Assembly: GCF_000002075.1 (NCBI RefSeq)
Contig: NW_004797401.1
Coordinates: forward strand, 767,565-831,564
DNA from: Aplysia californica
Lineage: Eukaryota; Mollusca; Gastropoda; Aplysiida; Aplysiidae
Length of the DNA: 64,000 nucleotides
Direction of reading: 5' to 3'
Of this stretch, positions 55,605 through 64,000 are shown one piece after another (position 1 is the first letter of the stretch; each line of letters begins with the position of its first letter). Made by a program: the position numbers and the translations under genes. The notes under the pieces were generated by a model. That model searched no databases, was not told the origin of the DNA, and was given only the letters and a program-made list of their open reading frames with translations.

Positions 55605-57436
55605 AATGTCATCTTTGTTGATGAAACGATTGTTTTGATACTAGGAGAAAATCTATCAGCCCGTGGTTCCTTTTTAACAAGTTGGCTGAAGATTCCTACT
55701 AGAACACACACGCGAGAATCATACCTCATCCCTGAATGAACTTTGCCTCATGTGCGGGTGTACGAACGTGTGACGTAAGTTCAAATGCGGCTGAAAAGAA
55801 AGGCTAAGGCACGTACGCCATTGCAAAAGTGTCCTTTTATTCATTTATAAAATAAAACACCGGATGACAATTCCAGAAATGCCACCGGGGATTTGCAACA
55901 GTAAGAAGAAGACCACCTCGTCCACACTTTTTAAAAGCCCGAGATCTGGTCAGACACAGCCAACCCATAGGGTGAACATTCGACAGTCAAACTACGCCAA
56001 AAGATTACCGTGTTTTCTGACATCGTGTCTGTTCGTCACCGGTCTATTGAAGAAAAAAACTCATAATGTACGCAAGGGGGGTTGTTTCTCCTTTGTAAGT
56101 AGTCAATTGTGTCATCTAGGCTTTTAGTATCACAAACCTCCCCATAACTCCGCCCCTGTTTAACCTATTTCAATATTTTTTTAAAAAATAATCTCCCGTC
56201 AAGATAGATCTAGAAATGAATAATCCAAGCAGTAAATATTAGTTTCATAATAGATAAGGTGAATTGCCTAAAGCTTGGTAGATTTATGTTATGGCTAAGA
56301 ACAATAGGGTGAATCAATGCTGTGAGCTGGCAGAACTTGTGAACTTGCGTGCCGTGTACTAAGAGCTAAATAGCGAGACCAAGCCATCGCAGGAAGAAGA
56401 AACTTCGTCATAATTATAATGAGCGCACGTTCGCTCCAGATGACAAAAACATTACACATCGACGCTGCATGCACTGAAAAAACATCCAAGGATAAGCTCG
56501 TTTTACTGTATTGTACAAAAACTATATAATAAAAAATGTTTTATGTTCGGAATGCCGTCACAAGCACATAAGATTTGGTCGTTCAATGAAAATGCACGAA
56601 TGGAGTACTACTCTTCCGACTAAAATATTCTTTACAATGGGGATACATACACGTGCTGTCTTTCCTTTGAGAGAGTTTTAGTGAATTTCACTGACAACTT
56701 TGATTGTAACTTTAACTTTTTTGTGTCTAAGTGGGTGTACATTACCCTCATTACCACAGATAAGAATGTTGTCTTCGGTCCATGGGAGCTAAAAAAAAAA
56801 ACTCAAACTATTCTTGATATTTTTATCGCATTTTCACAAACCAGACAGTGAAAGTGAAAGTACAATGATATTGATGGAACCATTCCTGTGTGTTGACAGC
56901 TCTGTTGTCTTGGTGAGCTTTGAAACAAAACTGTGTAAAATTGCTGTGGTGTGAGCGCAGGTAGACTAACCGGTAGCTCACCCTGGTCACGCTAACCCTT
57001 CAGAGTACGGCCTGACGAAATTAAACAACCACAGATTCGGCGCTGTGATTAAGCGTCATCGTATTTTTTTTACTATGAGGAGTCCTGTGTTCGCCACAAT
57101 ACACCAGTGCCAGGAATCATCTGACCACCAGCAGACTAGGGTGTAAAACAGTCAAACTGAAAGCATTAGATGACCTGACAACCTTACTTGGTAAAGACCC
57201 TTGTGACCAAATTATTCACATGGCGGGAAAATATACCTCCTGTTTACATTTATCCTATAAGCCAAGCTACCAAAACAATTTAGGTGCGTGCCTGAAAACT
57301 CCTATATGCAACCGACAATGGCAAAGAGCTGCAAACCTCCAAAAGATACATTAAGAGCTTTTGGACTAGAATGACACTCATACATGTACAGCATTCGACA
57401 CACCTTGTCTAGTTTCCTTTTTGGTGAGTGTGTGTG
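55605..57436. other. Intergenic DNA, nothing recognised
   Basis: A frame at 55864-56127 has no domain. No gene supported. Confidence 0.5.
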
Positions 57437-57489
57437 TGTGTTTGTTTGTTTGTTTGTTTGTTTGTTTGTTTGTTTGTTTGTTTGTTTGT
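57437..57489. repeat. (GTTT)n microsatellite
   Basis: About 13 GTTT units flanked by GT dinucleotides. Confidence 0.95.
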
Positions 57490-59654
57490 GTGCGTGTGTA
57501 TGGGTGAATGTGCGTGTACAAATCAGAGCCTTACTTAACACACAAATAAACCATTTCTAAGGCAAGCCAAGTGGTTTCGGCACCAGAAGGTAGGGAGGCC
57601 GGCAGGAGAAAGATACCTGAACAAACGATCAAATACGTTGGTAGAAAAGATGTCATCCGTAAACCAGAGAGGGTTTGAATTTTGAATCGCACTCCAGCAG
57701 TAGGGAGATACACCCTCGGTTTGCTAGACAACGGAAATCTAAAGCCCAAACCCAAGATCCATTGGCGGTTGCCATTCTGCGAGATCTCACAATGAAAACG
57801 TTTGGCACGTGTGCGCAAGAAGATCCGCTAGCCATCTACGGCGGTGTGTGTTGCTTTTTCTGCTGATGATGTTTGTTTTGTTTTTTGTTGTTGTTGTTGT
57901 TGTTGTTTTGGCATTTGTAGATTTTGTAGAGCGGGCTTTTTTTTAATGTGTCTTATTGTGAGGGGAGGGGGGGGGGTCCATGTACCCTTTTTCGGGATCC
58001 AGATTCAGGAGCTTATTTGTATCATGTTAATATCATGTTATCACAACACGGAGAAAATCTCAAAGCAGGATTTTAATATTATCGTTTATTTTTTAGTATG
58101 TTGTTTCTCTTCTTTCGTTTTTGACGTCCATTCTACCCCTATTTCAACGACCTGAATTTTAGACTGTTTGTTCGGAGAAAATGAATCGTAACTAGAAAAA
58201 GTGACAATGTACCGTCTACCATTTACAAAACTATTCTTACCAAAACCTTGAGTTGACTATAGCAGACACAACACGTGCACCAAGTTATACTAAAATCAGA
58301 TGGCGTCATGTTGATAGGATTGGGCTTGGGGAAAAAATGAAGCTTCAGAGACACTGATAAATTCACCAACTCGGCGTCTGGCTGGCAATGGATTACCTCT
58401 GCTCCAAGTGTGAGACTCTTTTAGGGGGTCACCAACTGCTTCAAAGTTATACTAATGATATTTTTAAAATCCTCCCCCCCCCCCCTCCCTCCCCGATCCT
58501 CGGGAGTGTGAATCCCATTTAAGTCATAAGATAGTTTTGAGATATTTTTTCCAGATTTACGCAAGAACTGTGTATATTTTTAGAATGATCAGTCTATAAC
58601 TGGCAAAAAGAAAGGAAGAAATGTCGCTTCTAAATGTTAATTTATGTCTTGTTCTGGAACGTATGAATCATCACATCCCCTTGCTTCTTTTGATATACGA
58701 TTCCTCTCCACTACTTATTGAACTATTGGAAATCACAATCAACAAGATATGCTTCTTATAATGCTGAAATAATACTGAGTTCTTCAAGTATTGAATTTCT
58801 AAAGCCTGCTACCTTTTTCTTGTTGTTCCTAAGCTCTTTCAAATGTAAAAAGCCGTCAGCTCATTAAAACAGAAATTCTTTGTTTTTGTTGTGGTTATTT
58901 TTATTACATGTTCTTGTTATAATTGATGTTCTTTTTGGATTATTGAGCAATATACAATACACTATGCCTGCAAGCTGTTAAAATGAACTACACCCAAAAT
59001 GTTGAAATATCTTTAATGCAGTTTCTGAATCTGTGGTATCGGTGGAGACTGCTCAAGAATTTTTTTTTCCAAATTGAAATTCTGAATGTTGAAAAAGCAA
59101 GAGAAAATAAATAGATCATTTAGGCTATTTGCTTTCTGGGTTTAGTACATTTTAACAGCTAGCCGACAAATAGCTTTTTTCCGTTGTTTGTATAACGCCG
59201 CACATTATGTTGAAATTGGAGCTATGGCAAGGACGGTCATGGCTTGTTTTTGGATTTTATCCAAGTAAAAATATTGAGGGGATTTTCAATGTGAAATGGA
59301 TCTGATTGCCTCTGCGCACGATTAGAATTTAGAATACACATGTTTATTTTGCGTTCTAATTGCTTTCCCTAAAACTGGTGTTAGAAATAAATTGTCGCTC
59401 AAAAATATTATTTACCAGATTTCTTTGTGCTTTCTTAGAATATTACTTGTTTAATTGTTGCCTGTTTGTGTTCTTGAAATTACAGTTAACCACCCTCCTT
59501 AAAACAAAAAGATTGTTTTGAAAGTAAATAAATTTCATGCCAGGATAGAGAAAATACTCCCAGGAGAAGAACGAGAAATGGTTGACACTTCAATCAGATT
59601 TGAACCTCTAACTTCTACTTTTGCGTCTGAACTTTATCTGATTGTACTGCATAC

Positions 59655-59656
<2 letters not shown>
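57490..59656. other. Intergenic DNA, nothing recognised
   Basis: Short TTG array near 57885-57907, G run at 57960, C run at 58475. No gene supported; frames at 57531-57866 on both strands are mutually overlapping. Confidence 0.5.

Positions 59657-59729
<73 letters not shown>
59657..59729. repeat. (CA)n microsatellite
   Basis: About 36 CA units. Confidence 0.95.
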
Positions 59730-59731
<2 letters not shown>

Positions 59732-59849
59732 AAAAATAACAGGCTGTATCAATTTCTTTATACGAAAGCAAGTTGCTGTGTCTTAGTTGAGGGAGAACTG
59801 TCTACACCTTTTGAAGTAATACTGGAATTAGACAATGCCGTATACTATC

Positions 59850-60780
59850 AACTGTAATTTTTGGAATTGTGATCGACTTTGTCATGAGACAGAGCAAAGG
59901 CATCGAAACAGGCATTACCTGTACAATGGCACATATTTGGGAGATTTAGATTTTGCGGATGACGTGTACCTATCAAACACCACAGTACATGACATGCATT
60001 CAAAAGCAATGAATTAGAAAGATCTGTGAAAAAAAAGTTGGCTTGGTAATAAATCTTTCAAAAACCGTTTTATTATGGAAACTTGATTTAATAACATAAC
60101 AATCATATAAAATGTGTTGATATGTATATCATTTATGATTATGCTGTTATCATGTTACAGAAGAGACTTATGTAAAATGTGTGTTTTATGTTGTATGGGT
60201 CAATGGTTTCAAACACTGAATAAACAAGTACTTATTTACTTACTTTTTCCAAACAGAAATGCTGCAATTATCACCAGAAACTACTCTCATGACACTTTAT
60301 GGAAAACTTCCAGCTAAATTGAGTGAATACAAGTACCGTGGCAGCATTATTCCAAAACTGCTGATTGCATTGACGACGTCCATCAAAGACTTTAAAATGC
60401 ATGGATACCTTTTATGAAATTAAAAACCGACTGGAATTCCAAGATAATGAATAATAATTAGGACTAAATCTAAAACATGTAATTGCAATGTTTTGGCGGT
60501 ACTTATATGATAAGGCTCCGAGACATGGAAAAGAATCAAAACAAATCATCGAAAATGAATTAATTTATTACAAGTAATGAAACAATGGAAAGAGCAGGAA
60601 TTGAAGATATCAACGTGACCACAAAAAAGAGAAAATGTTGATATTAAAGACATGTTTTTAAAATGCTGAAGACATAATAGGAGACCAAATTAAAATAGGA
60701 ATACCAACTAGAAGTTACAGAGGCACAGTAAGGGATGAGGCAATCAACCAGGGCTAGGATGTGCCAAGATTTTGATCCAC
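59850..60780 (+). mobile_element. RTE-like LINE relic, copy 2
   Basis: Pieces: IDFVMRQSKGIETGI, then GDLDFADDVYLSN (FADD box of the RT), KVGLVINLSKT, LSPETTLMTLYGKL, then remnants of the tail. The 60240-60760 part aligns with 36030-36600 of copy 1. Stops and frame changes are frequent. Confidence 0.75.
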
Positions 60781-60928
60781 TCCGTTACTTTAGAATGGCA
60801 AAGTTCTGAGACACTGTTGTAATGGAAAATGAACGTAGAGGGCTATTGGTGAATGTGGAGAAAACAGAATGCGTGGAATTGTAAAAAGCAGTAAATCCTA
60901 GAAGTATCTCAAATACTTCTTTTCTTTG

Positions 60929-61293
60929 GTTAGCGGGGTTCACAACTGCTTAAGGTCATATGAGTTGACGGGACACATCAAGCACTTTCAATTTAGTTTG
61001 AATTAAATTTAAAAAAGTTTACCCGATTGGCAGCTGAAGCCTACTCTTGTCGGTTTTAGGACAACCATGGGATCTTTAACGTGTGCAACTTGCACGCGGG
61101 GCCTTCAAGATTTTTCACCCTTATCCGAGAAGACTGCGTGTTAGATCTCACCTTCCCTAAGAGCAGGAGTGTGGAGGATAGACAGCAGTAAGGAGCCTAG
61201 GAATAATAATAGAAAGGCTGCAGAAATAGTCAGGATCCCAAAGGAGGGGGCAGAAGGGGAGGGGGGAGGGGACAGAAAATGAAGACGAAAGCA
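60929..61293 (-). mobile_element. SINE family 1, head missing
   Basis: Reverse copy with GAAGCCTACTCTTGTCGGTT, GGGATCTTTAACGTGTGCAA and AGAAAGGCTGCAGAAATAGT blocks; tRNA-like head absent. Confidence 0.75.
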
Positions 61294-61299
61294 ATGACT

Positions 61300-61685
61300 A
61301 CCAAAATAAAAATTCTGAAGCGCTATGTCATTGTGTGGTCAACTCTTCAATTCGGCTTTGACTGTTGGACGATCGCTACAGGCAGTGAAAATAGTATAAT
61401 ATAAGCAACGGAGGTGAGGTTTCTTAAGAAACTGCAGGGAAATTCTTGAAAGGAATTGAAATCAAATGCGATAGTGCTTGAAGAAGCCAATGTGTGTCGT
61501 TCGCTAATAAAAGCAATCAGGAAGAGAAAATAAATGCCGTTTCTGGAACACTTGAATAAACAGAAAGGTCTTGAACATCCATCTCTCTCTGGCAAAACTG
61601 AAGGTAAGCGACCTACCTTGGGAGCTTAAATGAGTGACGGGAAAAGATCAGGATAGTGTAGCTTTTTATAGCATCCAAGTAAATA
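61300..61685 (+). mobile_element. LINE 3'-end relic
   Basis: Translates in pieces as VWSTLQFGFDCWTI (from VWSTLLYGxExWTI), a SLIKAIRKR-like block, then KQKGLEHPSLSGKTEGKR, typical of the post-RT region of many animal LINEs. Confidence 0.7.
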
Positions 61686-61767
61686 AATGAATGGAGAACC
61701 ATAATCGCCAATGTCTGTTGCAGACCTGGCGTTCAATCTTCACAGTAACAATAACCATCGTCATTCC

Positions 61768-61829
<62 letters not shown>

Positions 61830-62150
61830 GCATTTGTATAACGCATATCACCACTCGACAGCAAGCTCTATGCGCTTTATATTATATTATCATTATTATA
61901 ACCCCAGCAGACCATAGAACATTCACAAACATTCTCAGCTTCCCGGAAGCATACAGTGCAAACAACTGATTAAGCGCTAAAACACTAACAAACTGACAAG
62001 ATCTTTCGCTATCTATAGCTGGGTACAATTCCCGCCTGGACGAAGTGAGGAAAGTTTGTGTAAAGTGTCTTTCCCAAGAACACAACGTCGGGCTCCTGAC
62101 GACGAGATTCGAACCCATGACCTTACGGTCTAATACCCATAAGGAGCCAG
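61768..62150 (-). mobile_element. SINE family 4 with (AAT)n tail
   Basis: Reverse copy: (AAT)n 61768-61826 is its 3' tail (ATT on the minus strand), followed by GCATTTGTATAACGCATATC, CTCAGCTTCCCGGAAGC and a tRNA-like head with GATTCGAACCCATGACC. Matches 41720-41974. Confidence 0.8.
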
Positions 62151-62199
62151 CCCCCAGTCCCTAACGGAGCCAGCTGTAGATCAGGGTTTTTTTACGTCC

Positions 62200-63237
62200 C
62201 CATTGACGGTTAAGGCTTTTGACAGAGTAAACCTCTGGAACACAATCGAAAAGTTTGGCGTCAGAGGACAAATGTTTGATAATGTCAGAGCTCTATACAC
62301 AAACAGCAGAAGCTCAGTAAGTACGAAGGAAGGCAATACAGACTGGTTCAAAGTAAGATCTGGCGTACGACAGGGATGTGTTCTATCTCCCCTCCTGTTT
62401 ATAATATATATGGACACAATAACTAAAGACACAAACCAAAGCCCAGAAAGCCTAAAAGAACTTCTATTCGCAGACGACCAATGTCTTATTCATCCAAACC
62501 ATCAAAACTTCCAAAACCACGCTACGGAACTGAACAACAGCAGCGAAAAATTTAACATGAAAATAAGCGCATCAAAAACAGGCGTTATGAAAGTGAGCCG
62601 AAACCGTAGTCCCCTGAACATCCATGTCAATAGTAAACAACTGAAACAGGGGAAATAGTTTCAATATCTTCCCAGCACTTTTTCTGAAAACTGGTCCATA
62701 GACAGAGAAATAGAAATGCGAACTCAAAAAGCCAACGCTGTCACCTACCAGCTCGTATCCCTCTTATCTCATCCAAACATCTCCATGGACACTAAGAGAC
62801 AGCTTATCACCTCAATATTCATACCAACATTTTGTTATCAGTGCCAGACCAGGACTTTAAGCAAAACTCATAAAAGCAAAATCACCGAATGCGAAATGAA
62901 ATGTCTCCGCAAAACCCTTAACATCACAAGACGAGACAATCAGAGAAATGAAGAAGTAAGAGCAGCTATCGGTACTGAGTCCTGCTTGCATTACATAGAA
63001 AGACAGAGGATAAAATGGTTTGGCCACCTGTTACGCATGTCACCTGACCAGCCAGCTTCTAGAGCTTACAACACCAAGCACTCAGGCTATAAAGGAAGAG
63101 GAAGGCCACGCAAAAGGTGGATTGATGGTGTCAAGGAAACACTAAGAAAACATAACATCACAAATGAAAGAGCTGCGGAGCTGGCCTACCATAGAAAACT
63201 GCATCTCCCCCCGACGCTTAACTGCAACAGAGGATGA
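62200..63237 (+). mobile_element. 5'-truncated LINE with RT 3' half
   Basis: Frame 62203-63237 is open apart from one in-frame TAG at 62656. Domains: KAFDRVNLWNTIEKFG (RT palm entry), VRSGVRQGCVLSPLLFIIYM, the FADD catalytic box at LLFADDQCL, KISASKTGVMKVSR, then after the stop EIEMRTQKANAVTYQL, KCLRKTLNITRRDNQRNEEV, RIKWFGHLLRM and GRGRPRKRWIDGVKETL. RTE/CR1-like. The 5' half (endonuclease) is absent and the family 4 SINE adjoins it. An A-rich AAAAGTAAGTA-type tail follows. One nonsense change over 345 codons makes this the youngest LINE here. Confidence 0.85.
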
Positions 63238-63262
63238 AAAAGTAAAAGTAAGTAAAAGTATG

Positions 63263-64000
63263 AAATGCTGCCGATGGGTTTTGAACCCAGGCGATGCATG
63301 TCCCAGGCGGCAGGCGATAGTTTCAAGAAACTCACCATCAAAAAAATTTAAAACTAAGTTGAACACATAGAAGCTACACCTGAAGGCAATCTCACTTATT
63401 AGTTTATCAGATGTTACCAAATTTCACACATATAACAAACATAGCAAGGAGTTATAAAATACGTAATCAAATTTGAGGGGGAAAAAAGTTTCCTTTCCAT
63501 GGATACGGCGGTCATGTCGCATTTTGTTGACATGTCTTACCTAATTAATACCACACTTATTTTTCATTGAAATAAATTGTTTTTGCATGCATCTTAGAAA
63601 ACTATAAATCTACAAATGTTCGGGATGAATGTTTCTTAAACGTACTAGTTTGTTGTTTTTTCCGGAGATAGTATTCCAGTTTGCAAAATAAATTCGTATA
63701 AATCCACACTACAAACACCACATACAAACAAAAGTTTCCATATATCAAAAATGTATCGTATTATTTTTTTTGTTTTACCTCTTCTCTTCATTCTGTGAAA
63801 ATTTCATAAAGATTGGATGAAAAAAGGAGGAGCAGTTATTCAAAATAGTATATAAAAAACCACGTTTCGAGAAAACGGGCGAGAAAGAAAAATAAAAGAT
63901 CGACTTTATGAGGAAATGGTGGTGACTTGTATGCCCGGTATGGGAAGAAATAAGGCTTTAGGGTTGCTGGGTTTTTTTTCAATGAAATAGTTGTAAGAGA
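63263..64000. other. Right-edge DNA with tRNA-like stretch
   Basis: A tRNA-like GGGTTTTGAACCCAGGCG at 63276-63293 suggests a SINE head. The rest is AT-rich and unrecognised. Confidence 0.45.

Overview
The window looks like nuclear DNA of a marine mollusc, probably a gastropod. The evidence is a widely spaced, same-strand array of intronless rhodopsin-class receptors of the kind known as chemosensory receptor families in gastropods, set in DNA full of tRNA-derived SINEs, LINE relics, non-autonomous DNA transposons and long microsatellites. The organism call is inference (about 0.6); no rRNA, mitochondrial or species-diagnostic sequence is present.

Genes. Four complete receptor genes lie on the + strand at 3165-4232, 16860-17903, 34252-35325 and 53058-54122, each a single open frame of 347-357 codons and about 12-18 kb from the next. 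They form two pairs: genes 1 and 2 resemble each other most, as do genes 3 and 4, and the 3/4 duplication carried at least 0.6 kb of upstream DNA. All four share an N-terminal glycosylation sequon, a VSREQYLYL-like stretch before TM1, a Cys-x5-Cys pair in the first extracellular loop, QRF instead of E/DRY, YLP without the CWxP tryptophan, and no NP in the NPxxY position. No Cys is found in extracellular loop 2. Two weak minus-strand exon candidates (16251-16422 and 18633-18831) flank gene 2. No other convincing protein-coding host gene was seen.

Region by region. 1-3.1 kb: compound microsatellites. 3.2-4.2 kb: receptor 1. 4.3-16.8 kb: SINEs, a mariner-type MITE nested in a SINE, a LINE tail, a 36-bp minisatellite and a 250-bp CT tract. 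16.9-17.9 kb: receptor 2. 18-34 kb: minus-strand exon candidate, dispersed repeats, a Tc1-like transposase fossil, a 643-bp MITE, two foldback hairpins and a long GAA purine tract. 34.3-35.3 kb: receptor 3. 35.9-53 kb: LINE and SINE remnants, a hairpin, a broken Ty3/Gypsy LTR element (43.0-45.9 kb) whose internal segment faces opposite to its ends, and nested repeats. 53.1-54.1 kb: receptor 4. 54.8-55.6 kb: a hAT-type non-autonomous element with a perfect 8-bp target duplication. 57-64 kb: microsatellites and a dense pile of LINE and SINE copies.

How it works together: the receptors are the only likely functional unit. Their ligand and G protein are unknown. Their spacing is filled almost entirely by mobile-element debris.
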